From assembly GCA_021234155.1 (NCBI GenBank), contig JAJEKV010000003.1, forward strand, positions 22,845,569 through 22,909,568: a stretch of 64,000 nucleotides of DNA, given 5' to 3'. This DNA is from Isoetes taiwanensis. Lineage: Eukaryota > Streptophyta > Lycopodiopsida > Isoetales > Isoetaceae. The translations under genes were made by a program, and so were the position numbers. Below, in pieces: positions 21,900-34,960 of this stretch (the stretch's first letter is position 1; each line of letters starts with the position of its first letter). The notes below the pieces were generated by a model. That model saw only the letters and a list, made by a program, of their open reading frames with translations. It made no database searches and was not told the DNA's origin.

Positions 21900-24800
21900 C
21901 AATTTTCAATGAAGAACAAAGCCCTTTTGTGCGAGGTAGAATGGATCAAGATAAGGATCAAGAATTTGGGGAGGGGGGATCCGACCTTGCATGCATCTAT
22001 ACAGAGTTGCAAGTAGTTTTTTCTTTATGGATGTTTTTGTTTGATGGATTGAGAAGAGGATCACGTGAATATGTAAATGTTTGCTCTAAGAAAACTTGTC
22101 AAGTCTACCTTGATAGACACATGTTGAGTATATAGCGCTAAAGGATCTCGGCCTTGGCTCTAAATCTATCTCTCGATTTCGCAATTCCAAAGGCAAATCT
22201 TTCATTTGTTCCCTTGCCAAATACCTCTTTTTAAGTTGCCCTTAGAGGGCAAACCCTCGCTAATCGTGGTTTTTTGACATATTCTAAATATATCTTGATT
22301 ATGACTAGAATATGCCAAAACCGCTTCAAACCCGCCCGTTTCAAGAACCGTTAGTCACCTTGTTGCGGTCGCTACTATTCGAATTGCTTAACCGAATGAA
22401 TTTTTGATGCTTGCAAGGTAATTGGACTCGAAAAGTTATTGAAAGTTTTGGAGTTCTTTACGCCTTTCCAAAACAGGAAGAGTGTTGGGCGATGGTAGAA
22501 GTTCTTGACGATTTCCATTAGGCGATTGATGCCTTCGCCAGCCTCTTCCTTGCGGTGAAATACTTTGGTGATTACACAAACATGGATTGGAAGCCGGGTT
22601 AACGTAGGTTCTATTTTTTCGCTGAGATTTTGTGGTCAGAGTTTTCAACCTATCTTTGCCATCACGTATTAATAACAAAAACTTGAAGATGGCACTAAAG
22701 TCAGGAATGAAGTTTGTGATTCCTAAAACAAACTGTCGGGATCTCCTGTCCCCATTGCATGAGATTCTAGAAAAGTCGATGCAACAAACGCTAGTGTTTA
22801 AGGAGATCCATTGCAGTCTCGCGAAAAGACAAGATGTGGTGTTGATTTGATTCGGGACCCCACAATAAGAGGGCCGAGCACTTGTGCTATAGGTTGTTGA
22901 TTTAAACTTAATGTCAAAAAAGGACTTATATTTGATTGTTGCATGTCTTGTGATGTTTTCTATTTCCTTTGGATTAGGTCTTGTCTTGATTTATCTCTAT
23001 GCTCCTCGACCATGCCAAATATTATTCCATGCAGAAGTAGTAGATTGAAATGTTGTTGATTAATTGATTTTGTAGGTTGGCCGATTACCATGAAAGTTGC
23101 CTGATGGCTTGTGAATGTCCTGGGTATTTTAATTGTTCATTTGATGGCCAAAAGATCTATCTTCGACTCATATCGTGCTAGGTTGAGGAGATTTAAGGAC
23201 TGTTGGGTATTTGGAAATGGATTCACCACCTACCTATTTCATTTTGTTTTGATGCGCAAAAAATTATATACATACAACCTCAATTTATTTGGTGGGGAGG
23301 TGAATATACAAATAATTGGAAGGTTGGGATTATAGAATGGCAATGAACTGAGGGGATGGCATCCAAGGAGTAGATATTGAACAAGATATGGGGAGCTTAT
23401 TGAATGATGCAAGCTTGTTAGTTTTCCTACTGAGCTTTAGCATCAAATCTCTCGACATTGTGAAAATGAGGCTAATTTTGTGTATCAACCAAATGAGGAT
23501 TTATCTCAAACTAGTTTTGTGGTTGGTTTTCATCGTTACTTCATTGAGAAAAAAGAGCTCAACTGCAGCTCGTTTTGAACGAAGTAAAATTATATTCTTG
23601 GAGCCAGGAGGAACTTCACTTTTGCATTTGAAAGCACGACTCCTGGTCCTAAAGATCGTCTTTTCGAGCAATCGCTTGTATCGATTTATCTTGAGAAAGT
23701 TGAGCAATAGAAGCAAATAAATTATTCGATTCTTCCCGAGAGACACATGGGTTATTCTCGAGGATCCCATAAATTCTTGTAATCGAACTTGATTGTTGAG
23801 TGTTGTTTTAAACTTTCTTGTGTTGTCATGTTTGGGCCTCCTATTCTAGGTGTCATATAGTGAGCGGACTTCGTGTTGAGCGGACTCTCTTGTTGTCTAG
23901 GTGCAATTTTGAGCGGACTCGTGTTGAGCAAATTGCACAACCGGAGATGGAAAATTTGGAGGCTAATCACGAATGAATCGCCATGCTCGCTAAAAAGCTT
24001 AGGCGCATCCCTTGTATTTGTATCTTCTTTCTCTCCTTAGAAAAGAAGGGGAGCGGTTGAAGTTAGAGAAACGAGAGGCAATAGGTGAGTTTTGACAGCC
24101 TATTATTGTGCACATATGTGATCCTTCTTGCGTATAAGCGTGTAATATTTTTGCACATGTGGGCATGTGTTTTCTCTGGGTGCCATCTTGTCCATGTACC
24201 TATATGCTAGTTTGATTTTGAAGTGAATGCATGTTGTTAAACCCGTCGCACAAGCCCCCCACCATTTGATTTGAAGTGAATGCATGTTATTAAACTTGTC
24301 GCATAAGCCCCCACCGGGCACGTGCCCATTTTGAAGGAAGATAAATTGTACATTCCATCCAGTAAATGTTGTAGGATTTGCCATCTTTTGCAAATGAGAA
24401 TGAGTGGAAATTGTATGTCAAATTATATTGGGTCATGCAAGTGAAGAAATATCAAGGATACAACTTTATAAGACAGATCCTTGGACCACGTGGAAACACA
24501 CAAATGGTAAGTTGCTTCCATATGATTATTGTTTATTCTGAAGTAGTGTGTATGTACTTCGCCATTGTGAATACTCATTATTATGTAGTCCACTAACTAT
24601 GATAAAAAGTACAGCCATGGGAGAGTTGATGCAATGTCATCTAACCTTTGTAAATTAAATTAATTCGCCTTTCCAAAAAGGTATTCCATGATGAAGCCTT
24701 GATAAATTCGTTGCCCATGTCACGCCTATTAAGAAAAAAACTCGTGGGCAATTTTCAACCAAAGGTGATAAATAATATAAGTCATTTTTAATTTTATTAA

Positions 24801-25000
24801 TGGACACAATTTCAAGCCGACATAGAAACACTCCCTGTTTAGTTCCCAAAAGGGTGTTCCACGGCTAAGGCTTCAACCAAAAAGGTCATAACAATTCAAC
24901 TATTAAATGGGCAGAATTTTGAGCCCAAACATAGAAACAAAGCATGGTTTAATTCATTGGTCCCTATACAGAACCTTATCGACAATCCGCCCAATATCAT
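21900..25000. repeat. 3.1-kb dispersed repeat, left copy (right copy 43700-46800)
   Basis: Collinear matches to 43700-46800 include CTTGCATGCAT (21987/43856), CCTCGGCCTTGGCTCTAAAT (22148/44017), TTGCCATCA then ATTAATAACAAAAACTTGAAGATGGC (22657/44537), GTGGTTGGTTTTCATC (23519/45404) and TGTGGGCATGTGTTTTCTCTGGG (24159/46042). The offset is about 21.9 kb. Similarity is clearly lower than between units A and B, so this duplication is older. No transposase, RT or other domain is recognisable. A 49-bp tandem duplication lies at about 24220-24318. Confidence 0.85.
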
Positions 25001-27430
25001 AAGAAAACATAGTATAGTTTGGTTGATTGATCACAATGCATGGATAGCATGAACCTTATACCATGTGATATAGAACTGCAATGCTACTTTAAAACCCCAT
25101 TGGTACCTTGCAAACAACCAAGATGCAAGGATCGGAGAATGGTCGCTAAAAAATCTAGAATGCAATTGTAAATGATTAATCGACATTCTTGTGGTGGTCA
25201 CAAGATATCATCATTGGAGGACGTTATAATTTCGTGAGCGGTAGGCAGTGTCGATTTCAAGGGTTCCATGACATACCTAGACCACAAATCAAATGTGAAT
25301 GATCTCCTCAAATTAAAATTGCTGTTATTTATTCACCCATTAATGTCCCTTCAAAATCCATCAAGACTCGCTTATTATTAGGAGGCCGAACATACATAAA
25401 CCGTAACCAAATATCGGACATAAAATGAAACGCATACCTCTCGAATGAGTTTGACTCTTCTACCAACAACGTTTTAAAAAGAACATAATTTTGTTACTGT
25501 TGTAATTGCATAACCCTGGATAATAGACACAATTCTGTCAGTAACGATAGTATACAACCTCAAGATAGAGAATAATACAGACATAACCTATGCAATAACA
25601 TTGCTAAGATATGGGTATAGTCAAATTTCTACCATCATAAACGCCATTACTACCACCTTATCTTAAGAGGGCTCTTCTCGAGCATTTTGAATTGAGAGAT
25701 GATATGTTGTAGGGGAATTTGCTAAGCCCCTCGCTCCATATAAGTACCATAGAGATATCATGGTCATGATCTATAAAGCCCAAAAATAGTTTGTCTTGAC
25801 ATCATATGAATATAAAACCTAATCAACAAAGAACTAATTCAAGATGTTTTAATGGTCTAAGAACATCTCAACTGGGCGGCAAAGAAACAATGGTTACTGC
25901 ACACTGCACGGCTTTGCATTTCAATTTTGACGGGCTGTCAATTCTTCCTCGAGGCAACCCTGCAAAAAAAATTATAGAGGTGTAGATGTGCTTATCTATG
26001 CACAACTCCGCAAGCCAAAGTGCAGAGAGCATCCAAAGTGGATCAAAACAACAAAAACATGTCTTAGCATTTCAATTTCAACGAAATGTCAATTCTTCTT
26101 CGAGGCAACCCCGCATCATGAACATGTCTTCTTGTGTTGCATCATCAACGATCTTAAAAGCAAAGTAAAAAAGAATAAACGAAAAATCTTACTAAACACC
26201 ATAGGGAAGGCATTTAGCTTAAAGACGGGGATGTGACAAACGCAATCTAAGGAAGAGTTTGAGCTACTTAACAGGATGCACCGCCTATAATATGAACCAT
26301 AGCCCAAGAAGGTTAGAAACATACCTAGAAAGCGTGCTAACAACATCTTCATTCTTTGGCATGATATTGTAGTTGAGTCACCGTGATAGCATCGAAAGCA
26401 ATGACATAGTACTAATGCGGATAATCATCATCTCTTTAGGTAGCCATCTTTATTGTTGGCATGCTATTATGGCTCAATCAATCGCATATTGTCGAGCAAT
26501 GACATAGTATTCAAGCAAATCGTCATCGGACCTTTAGGTAGCCAAATCACTTTAGCCTCCAAAAGATGAAAGTCTCCAAAAGATTCATGGTCTTTGGTAA
26601 ATTTGCTATCAACAATCCAATTATACAATACCCAAAAGTCGATTTGCACCAAGGTCCAAAGCAATTCTATACAAATCATAAAATTGTGTATAAGAACATC
26701 CAAACTGTGCATTGCATTGCATCATGATGAACTGCATCCACAACATTGGATTGGCAAGTACAAAAATATGAGGAACCAATTAGGCCCATCCCCAATGCCT
26801 TGGCAAGAATTTCAGTTATATCTCAGGCTTGTGTCAAGGGCATGCTTACATTATGTCGGGTCAAAATCATATGGTATGAAAGACATAAAATGCACGCATG
26901 TCCACAATGACCATTACGTTATTTTACTTGTGGAGCCAAGTAATATATTGCAGTTGCATTCACACTCAAATGTATTGACAAGATGTATCTGTTGGTGCCA
27001 GATCGATCACCCAGACCCTGCCATTTCAGTGAATTAGCAGCAAGAACACGCCCTTCCAACACTCTCACTTGGAGACTTGCTTCATCCTAGTGATGGTAGG
27101 CAAAGGTTATGTTTGCTTTCTCAATTGTGGCTATAATTTGAATTCCTTATGGCTATCATGAGTTCCAAATAATTTGGTGTCTAAGTTCTGCGAGACTTTT
27201 GCATCACATGGGGTGCATCTTTGACATGAGTATTAGGTCTACTTATTCACTAAGATTCAAAGGAGCTTTGTGGTGAGTCACAACTCTGCACATGCCCTTT
27301 TCCAAAAGGGTCAATGAAACAACCACCTTTTAAAATTGTTACTAGTGCCTACACCATAACTAATATGTTTTAATTTTCAACGTTCGTATGTGATAAAGTT
27401 ATATACTTTAATGTTATAACGTAAGTAGTG
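25000..27430. other. AT-rich sequence with no recognised gene
   Basis: I see no domain, RNA gene or clear element. The segment around ATTTCAATTT, ACG and CAATTCTTC, CGAGGCAACC occurs twice (25918-25962 and 26067-26111), as does the GTAGTTGAGTCACCGTGATAG / GGCTCAATCAATCG segment near 26360 and 26470, so it is internally repetitive. Confidence 0.35.
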
Positions 27431-27599
27431 GCAGGAGCCCTAAGATTGACGGACATCGAGCCCTAAATTGGGCGGTTGAGATTTAATCTAAACAAAAAGG
27501 CGATATTTCAAAGAAAGCTTATGCATCTATTTTAGCAAAAGGGGACGATTAGGGCGGCTTTTTAACAGGAAGAAAGGGTCGAGCTATTAGGAGGAGTTT

Positions 27600-28980
27600 A
27601 GCAAAAGGGGACGATTTGGGCGCACTAGAATAGCATCGTGAACAGGCCTTTTAACAGGAAGAAAGGGGTCGAGCTGTTAGGAGGAGATTCCGGCTGCAGA
27701 ATCCGACATTTACAGGCTTGATTTTCATCTCTGTTCCGTTTTCTGAGTGCTGCGATCAGAGTCGACCTCCTTTGCTCCCCTGCTTGGCCGTCAGTGCAGA
27801 TCCGGAAGGCAGAAGTCCCCTGCCAGCATATCCGGCATCAACAAACTGGGTTGAGCTGCTTAGGAGCTGATATGGCAGGAGCTCTTTCTGCCGAGAGATT
27901 CTCAGAGTTTTGCATTATGCAGCATATAAAAACATTTTGGCAGGGGGTTTATACTCTTTCACTTAGATCGCTGCCTGTCAAGTCAATCTGGCCATTTAGG
28001 TAAGCTGCACAGACGCATAATAATAACAAATCTTTCTTGATTCATTTTCAGTTTCCTGTAGAGCCCCAAGCTGAGGTCGGTTCAAACAGTAATTGCAACA
28101 TTTCTAGCAAGGATGATTTCCAAGATAAGGTATGTCATATTCGTATTTTATGTTCATTAGTTTAAATGTTGGCTATATATTCATCAACACGTTTTTAGAT
28201 GTGCTGTACATTATATTACTTCCAGTGCATTATGTAAAGATCTGATTGGGCAGGATAATTAATTCAGGTTGATGAACTTGGGAAATGCAAACTGTTTTCA
28301 ATATTCCGGGCTTCAAGGAAGGTTAGTAAATTGAGCTCATCCTTCCAAAATAGGTCATGTGAGCTGCCTGGTTCTGGTTTTGTTCTGGAATGCATCTTAT
28401 TCTGTTGTTTATTGGGCGGATGCTTAATACTGCAATGTGGTTTGGACACTAAAAAAACGTGCAGACTGTGCATCTTATACGCCATGGGCACACGTCCTTC
28501 TCTAATGATGTTTTTGATGTGCGGCTTTCCTCATTAGGCATTCAGCAGGTGTGGACTTTGTCTTTTTTCTAACAGAAACTTTTATCAGAGCATAGAATGC
28601 ATTTCCATATTCCTCTTAATGTTATCATATTCTTCTCTTAAATACACAGGCACGTGCACTGGGCCCAAAGCTCGCAAAATTGGAAGCTGAAGTTGTAAGC
28701 CTTAGTTTTCTGTTTTTTTGAAAAAGTGAGTTGAAAAGTGCAAAAGACAAGACATGTGTAGATACTCACCTCTCCTCTTACAAGAGCTCTACAACGTTAG
28801 AGTGGTCACTAAAAGCTTCAAAAGGTACAGCTTTTATGATTCACTGTTCATCTAATTACAAGTTTTTTTATTCCTTTTGCCACAACACAGGTGAAGAATG
28901 TAAAAGGCTAGAGGTTTCTGCCCTTCACTCTGAACATGTTGCATGCAAAGGGCATGTTGGTCGGTCACCCAAGGTTAGCT
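27600..28980 (+). CDS. Candidate multi-exon gene, unrecognised protein
   Basis: A series of good splice pairs supports a plus-strand gene: an exon ending CATTTAG|GTAAGC near 28000 (containing an ATG frame from 27870); TTTCAG then PVEPQAEVGSNSNC and SSKDDFQDK to AAG|GTATGT near 28130; TTCAG|GTTGATGAAC encoding VDELGKCKLFSIFRASRK to G|GTTAGT near 28320; ACACAG then ARALGPKLAKLEAEV to GTAAGC near 28695; and CACAG then EECKRLEVSALHSEHV to CCCAAG|GTTAGC near 28976. The phases of the first and last junctions do not fit perfectly, so one exon is mis-set or an indel is present. The family is unknown. CAG and CTG are normally frequent here, unlike in the transposon regions. Confidence 0.4.
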
Positions 28981-28989
28981 GCAGTTCTA

Positions 28990-30035
28990 ATGATTTAATG
29001 GGATAGTATTGGTAGGAATATTCAATATTGTTTCACATTGTTCCATGCCAGAAGTCGTAACTTACCTTTGCCCTTCTTTCCATGCGAGAGATATTAGGTT
29101 CTTGCATCAGAATTTCCATGCTTATCGTTTGCAAGTCTTGATGATATATGGTGGTTCTCACCTAAAAATACAGATGCACAGACAAATAATATCAGAGTAT
29201 GCAACACTTCAGAGCCTAGAGATGAGAAATGCAGGTGGACATGGCATATTCTCCATGGGAAAGGAACGACAAAAGCAGGGAATTAGAAAAAAATTGTATT
29301 ATGACAAATAAGAATGGCATTGGACTAAATAGAAAATTGTGGTCAGTCACAACAATAGCATTGGGGACTCGCAAGACCATGTGAGCGAATGAATGATAAT
29401 GTACTGAAATATCCATATACTTAGAGAATATACATATTATACAGAACTGTAGTATTAAAGGCAATCTTTTATTCATTTTGTGTATGTCTTCTATCAACAT
29501 AAAGCAAAAGCATGTATGTAGACGTGTAAACAAAAAGGCAAATCTCTACATTTATGGAGAATTATCCATGTTATATGGAGCTACGCAAAGTACTTTGCTA
29601 TGTTAATGAATGCTATCTTATGCTAGGATGGACAAGAAAATTAACATTTAAAACTTTTATCACCTTGAAAGAAGCAACCTTAAAACTACACTATAGGAGT
29701 TGTTACTCGAAGATTGGAAAGACATGGTTTGTTAGACCTCTAGCAACAAAGTTTGAAAATAACATTTATAAGAGCTCTGCAACAAAATTTGAAAATAACA
29801 TTTATAAAAGATCTACAATGCCAAGCTCTGGTTCAACTACTTGGTATTTTAACTATTCATACAATTGAGTAGGCAACATTTCTAAAAGTCCAAAGATATA
29901 CGTAACACAACTATTCATATACATCACCTGGAACTTCCACCGATGGTGGGCAATTACATATATAAAATAAATAAGAATTACATAGCGATGGGCACATTTT
30001 TCCAATTGCGGCCCAAAACATTTATAGACTCTCGA
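28990..30035. other. Intergenic or intronic AT-rich sequence
   Basis: No recognised gene. Near 29740-29815 the sequence around GCAACAAAGTTTGAAAATAAC and ATTTATAAGAGCTC is tandemly duplicated (about 37 bp). The right part may be the body of the non-autonomous Helitron that ends at 30067; its 5' end was not located. Confidence 0.35.
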
Positions 30036-30067
30036 CTTATGCCCAGCAACGCTGGGCACCAGTACTA
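30036..30067 (+). mobile_element. Helitron 3' terminus (plus strand)
   Basis: The sequence GCCCAGCAACGCTGGGC (30040-30056) forms a perfect 7-bp stem with a 3-base loop, followed seven bases later by CTAG (30064-30067) and then T. This is the classic plant Helitron 3' end (hairpin then CTRR, inserted before T). It is nearly identical to the terminus at 50678-50710 on the other strand, so the two belong to one family. No RepHel sequence lies upstream, so this would be a non-autonomous member. Confidence 0.75.
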
Positions 30068-30903
30068 GTTGAGTTCTAAAGTTTGGCCTCCCTTTTTTCA
30101 CAATCAAAACAGTATACGAGGTAGGACATTCCAAGTGTTAAATTGCATGAGGCATCTTCCTTATTGCCGGGCTGTATGTAATGAAGTGCTGAGTACTTGC
30201 ACACTTGGAACCTGCCGGCCTGGCTCCGTTTGTTTCATCGAGCCAATGAAAGGAACCATTTTCCTGGGATGCACTTTGAGATGTTCTTATAAATCACTGT
30301 CTTCTCAAGATAAGTTCACACTGTCTTCTCAACATAATTCCTTGAGGAACTTGTATGTTCACTGTCTTCTTCTCAGCATAATTTTCTTGAGGGACTTGCT
30401 CACTCTTCCTGTAGATTCTGGTTTGTTGTTGTATCCTAAAACAACATTGATATCTGCTTGAAAATAGACATTTGATGTCCAAATGGTCAAATTATTGCAA
30501 ACTACTCTACAGCATATAGCAGGGCACCCTCAATTGTTGCGAATGGTGATTGTAATTTGTTCCAATTTTCATATATATATTTTATAGACGTAAATAAGTC
30601 GTCACAATGACTAAAAACCAGTAACTTCAGAACCCAACTTTCAGAACAGCCTTGGCACTTTAGGCCCTCATTAGAGCAACCCTCATCCCTTCTGTGGATG
30701 CAAGATTTACACCTTGTTTTGGTATGTGTGTGTGGCTCCATGGGTCCATTTTTTCTGTAGAAATATGAAGCATAGATATAGAAGTGATGCCTTGGTATAC
30801 TTAAATGCTCTTATCAATGATCTTTGCAGCCATTTCATTCGAATCAGAATGTGGTACACTTTTCAAGCATCAAACAATTTCATAGTGTTTTGAGATCCTC
30901 TGT

Positions 30904-32903
30904 CTACATAAGTGCTATAGTTTCCACTGCCAAGTTCTTTTGTGGTTTCCTAGTGATGGCAATTGCCATATCATTAGGAAATAGTGTGCCCCAGAAGAAG
31001 TGCATCAAGGTTGATATGAAAAAAAAGAAAGACAGTGATAGCTGACAGTAGGCAAAGCAGAATTGCCATTGTGTCACAGGATGCAAAACCTTATGGGCAT
31101 ATCTAAGGGTGGCAAGGGAGAGCTCTGTCATTGGAAATGTGTATGCCCACCATGCAATGGAAAATCTGTTATACAATACATAGTATTTGAAGAAAATCAA
31201 CAAGTTTATATGAAATGCAGCTTAAACAAAGATCATTACTTGTATCCTCGAGGAAAAAGTTGACTCGGACTACCTGAAACATAGAAAGCAGACAAAAATG
31301 AGGATATATGTACACATGCTCAACTCTGTTCTGTTAGTTACAGGAAACTTACAAGTGAACAGTAGAGGAAAAGAGCAGTAAAATATGCCAATCTACATGG
31401 ATATCCATAGTCACGGTAATGTTTTCCCAAAGCGAGACTTGCTGCACTTGGAGCTGCAAGAAACAAGAAGAAAACAGGATGCAACTCTCTTGGAAGAACT
31501 TCATTGGTAGGTAGTCTTTGATAAAGAGTCACAAAGAGAACTATATAGTGAGCGAGTCCCACTGCCCAGAAGAATACTGCCACCTCTTTCCATCCAACTG
31601 TAGCAAACAAAAGCGCACCTACAAAATTGCCGACAACTGACAAATGTGAAGAAGGATTTGCCACTTTTGACAGCCTCCTATCCCCTCCAGAAAGCCATTC
31701 TCCATATATTTTCAATTCTAAAACAAAAATGGGAACCATCAAGATGCACCATGTTGCAGAATGAGCCGAATCTGTAACCATGGAAGGAACTCCCAAAGCT
31801 AAAAACATTCCACTTATCCAACGTGCAAAGAAGAAGTTTACACGCACTGGATGTTGATATTCTCGTCGCACAGCTTCTAAGTAGAAGATGCACTTTAGCA
31901 TGTATGTGAAAAGATGAGAAGAAATGCAACAAGTGCCAAAGACCATAATACCACATGGATAGAAGAAGGTACATGTAGAAACTTTGTGGCTGAATTCAAT
32001 GTCAATTGTTTCAAAGGATGGCTTGGCTGCCAAGACCAAGACAAATCCCATAAGAACTAATAGGTAATCGGAGAAGGAAAGGCCACTGCTGGTCTTTTGG
32101 TAGGAGAATATCCTCGGATCCCTGAATCAAGTCGCTGATATTAGAGAAATTTCTACTAGCCTTTAAAATAGTCTAACTTTGTACTTGGATTTTAAATGGG
32201 CAATGTCAAAGTCACCAATCAGTTTTACCATCTGTGAAGCATACGCTATGATGTAATATTCTTTTTCTAAATGCAGACGAACCTTTAATTCTTCAAGCTC
32301 CGCTCCTTGTAGTGCATCAAAATAACGACCTGTAGGCAGATTACTTGGAACATCAGGACACGCGTCTCAGGCACATATGGTATGGCATCCAACTTTTCAC
32401 CAGGATCTTTATCTTTCAATCTGGACAACTGCTTTTCTAATGCAGGTTTCAGGCTAGAAGACCTTGTTCTAAAGTACCCATAACTTTCGCTGTCTCCGCT
32501 GTGTGAGGAGTTGTGTGAGGAGTTGGTGAACTTCTTGCTGCCTCTAGGTGTTCCATGATCTGACTTCGAAGAAAAGCTTGGCCTCTCTGAAGGAACAGAT
32601 GTTCCTTCCAAACCAGTATCCCCTGCAATATAATTGCCATTTGTCTCCATGTGGATTCTGACCTCGTGTGAAGGGTCTATAGCAACTGTAAGTATCTGGA
32701 AGAAGTTTATCATCAAACGGATGAGCTTCATTTCTAGAATATTCTTCATTGTCGGACATAAATGAAATAGGAGGAGAGGAAGGAGATCTTGGATGTATTG
32801 TTGGGTTACAAGCTCCTGGTGAAGGAAAACAAAAATTTGATGGCAAATCTATGTCAATTCCATGCTTTTCTGGAGGCTCCTTAGTATTATGTTCATCAGC
32901 CAT
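30904..32903 (-). CDS. S-type anion channel of the SLAC1/SLAH family
   Basis: SLAC1/SLAH proteins are plasma-membrane anion channels with ten helices, used in guard cells and for nitrate and chloride transport. Exons read on the minus strand: 32903-32283 (start MADEHNTKEP, a serine-rich cytoplasmic N-terminus, then TGRYFDALQGAELEELK); 32121-31353 (DILLPKDQQWPFLLR, GICLGLGSQAIL, LKCIFYLEAVRREY, HPVRVNFFFARW, SKVANPSSHLSVVGNFVGAL, YQRLPTNEVLPRELHPVFF); 31273-31240 (VVRVNFF); 31165-30904 (FSIAWWAYTFPMTELSLATL, FPNDMAIAI, stop). Donors and acceptors are GT/AG, and joining 31240 to 31165 restores an in-frame K. Frame shifts lie near 32695, 32350, 32010, 31930 and 31255. One looks like a lost G in a tryptophan codon. 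They may be consensus errors or decay. This is the best-preserved host gene in the window. Confidence 0.82.
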
Positions 32904-33129
32904 GTCTAACTACGTTAACAACAAGAAATAAGCAATCAGATAGTCTGAATCATCAGGAATAAAGAAAGGTTTGAACAGCCTAAGGGGTGTTAAAACAATG
33001 CAACTAGAAAGACAGGAACAATCAACGGACAGATGGACACAAGAGAATAATCCCAGACACACAAGACACCACAAGGAAGTGTGTTTATTACTTCCAACAC
33101 TCTCACTTGGACATATAACTAACATAACT

Positions 33130-33880
33130 TCTCCACTGGTTCAGATCATTTTCTTCCACGGATCTGAATAGATTGAGCTCTCTGTTTCAAAGATTGACTG
33201 GGACAGTTTTATCACGTTTCCTTTGGAAAGGCGGCTTGCTCAATTTCTTCATTCCATCAGTCTTACTCTTCCCTTCTTCTTTTTCTCAATATCTTCCTTT
33301 GGACTAACAAGCAAACTGCACTGCTTACATCATCCTTTTTGTTTTGGAGTTCCATTATCCATAGGAGTCTTCAGGCTTCATAGAGGATTCTTCTAGCTCA
33401 CATGCAATGCTGCAGATTTCTGAGTGAGTCTGCAATCATGTCATGAGCTTTATTATTCTTCCAATCCTTCAACAGTACATGCCAAAAGCAAAAATTTATT
33501 CTTGCTTTCCATATAAAGTAGCCTCTTCAATGAACATATCAAAGGTTTCCATTCAATAGTCAAACTGAATACATCATAGGTGCACCACTCATGGCACACC
33601 AACCAATCTGCCCAACCAATTCAAGAAATGGTGGCTCCCACTATCTCTCTTTGGTCAATCACAGAAATTAAAAGAGTTGAATTAAAATAAACCCCAGCCA
33701 CTAGAAGGCACCCACAACTGGTCTAAAATCTCCATTGGGAGAAACCACTACTAATATTTTCCAGCCAATTATTTTTGCCTTTAAACATTGATGCCACCCA
33801 CATGCTGCAATACGATGTTAACCTTCTATGAAAGGCATGGAAAACTCAGAATCTCTACTAAATTGCAGAGTTGTATGAGA
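33130..33880. other. Upstream region of the SLAC1-like gene
   Basis: No gene is recognised between the SLAC1-like start and the candidate exon at 33886. The region is likely 5' UTR, promoter or intron. The stretch near 33085-33125 (ACTTCCAACACTCTCACTTGG) resembles one at 27055-27075. Confidence 0.35.
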
Positions 33881-33885
33881 GAAAC

Positions 33886-34041
33886 CTGCATAAGGGTTGC
33901 ATAGACTGGCCTATGCAGACTGATGCACCACAGTGGTCCATGTTTTGAAGATGCACCCTTCCAGTATAAAATAGTTCACGGGCTTTGCAGCCATTTCTCT
34001 GTAAGAATTCAACTGCCATAGGTGCATTCTTACCAACTTCG
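33886..34041 (-). CDS. Candidate exon of unknown gene
   Basis: A 156-bp minus-strand segment is bounded by an AG acceptor (ATATCAG) and a GT donor (TATGCAG|GTTTCT). It encodes EVGKNAPMAVEFLQRNGCKA followed by RELFYTGRVHLQNMDHC, with no stop in that phase. The family is not recognised. It could be a 5' exon linked to the SLAC1-like transcript or the 3' part of an independent gene. Confidence 0.3.
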
Positions 34042-34427
34042 CTGATATAACCATTAGAATATTGAAATTTTAAGGAAAGGAAGTGCATAAAAACCTAAAT
34101 TACCAAGGATTTCTGATGGATTGAAGAGCTACAACTACAACCTGCCATAGTCAAATCTCTGTGCATTATGCTCCTCGGCAAGAAATTCCACGCCATTTCT
34201 TTGAAAAATAGTACCACATCTCTTTTTCCTCCTTTTGAAACTGCCCAATCTGTGCTGGTATATCCATGCCCGTGGCTTTCCCCTGCGATATTTACGTGAG
34301 CACAAAAATATCACTGATATATTTAGAAGATATTTTAGGAAATGGGGATAACTTGGGAATCAAGGCAACCAAGACTCCCATTCATTCCACATTTCGCATT
34401 ACAGCATTTTCAAGGAGGACTTTCACG

Positions 34428-34882
34428 ATGGCGGAGCTTGACGACGAAGACTTTATTTTGACTGCGGAGGAATTCAACTATCTGAGGAGCTTGGACCAGG
34501 AGCAGCTCCTACTTTAGACGTTCTTGATGATGAACACCTCTCTGACGAAGACTTATCTGAGGAAGACATCATTAGGCTTATGGATGAATTAGGTGGCTTA
34601 TTGGTAGAGGACAAAGCGCCATCATTGGATGGCTTGTTTGCAGAAGACCTAGATGAGGACTTTGTCAACTTTTGTCAGTCAATAGAAGAAAATCTCTGCA
34701 AAGGAGATAGTGAAGTTGAAGCAGAAGCCAGTATAGCCATGCATGACTTGGTCAATGCATCAATTGGACTTGGAAGTGAACAGGCAACAGTAAGCACATG
34801 GAACACTTGTACATATCCGCGTGAATGGCAGCCATGGGAGCCAACTTCGATTCAACTTGGAGGCGGAAGAAGAGGAAGATAG
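34428..34882 (+). CDS. Acidic protein reading frame (D/E/L-rich), frame-shifted
   Basis: From the ATG at 34428 the frame reads MAELDDEDFILTAEEFNYL; after a shift near 34478 it continues as ELGPGAAPTLDVLDDEHLSD, EEDIIRLMDELGG, LFAEDLDEDFVNFCQ and a serine/glycine-rich end, stopping at 34882. It is strongly acidic with repeated DED/EED clusters. It may be an activation-type or transposon-encoded protein, but no family is recognised. The shift sits on a CTG triplet. Confidence 0.4.
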
Positions 34883-34915
34883 TTGCCAACTTCGATTCAA
34901 CTTGGAGGCGGACGG
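34848..34915 (+). repeat. Tandem duplication of 38 bp
   Basis: The sequence GCCAACTTCGATTCAACTTG followed by GAGGCGGA occurs at 34848 and again at 34886. The duplication lies at the 3' end of the acidic frame and may have altered its C-terminus. Confidence 0.75.
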
Positions 34916-34960
34916 GGCAGCGGCAAGCATGGCCCCATCTTGATTGCCCTCGGTGTTTAG

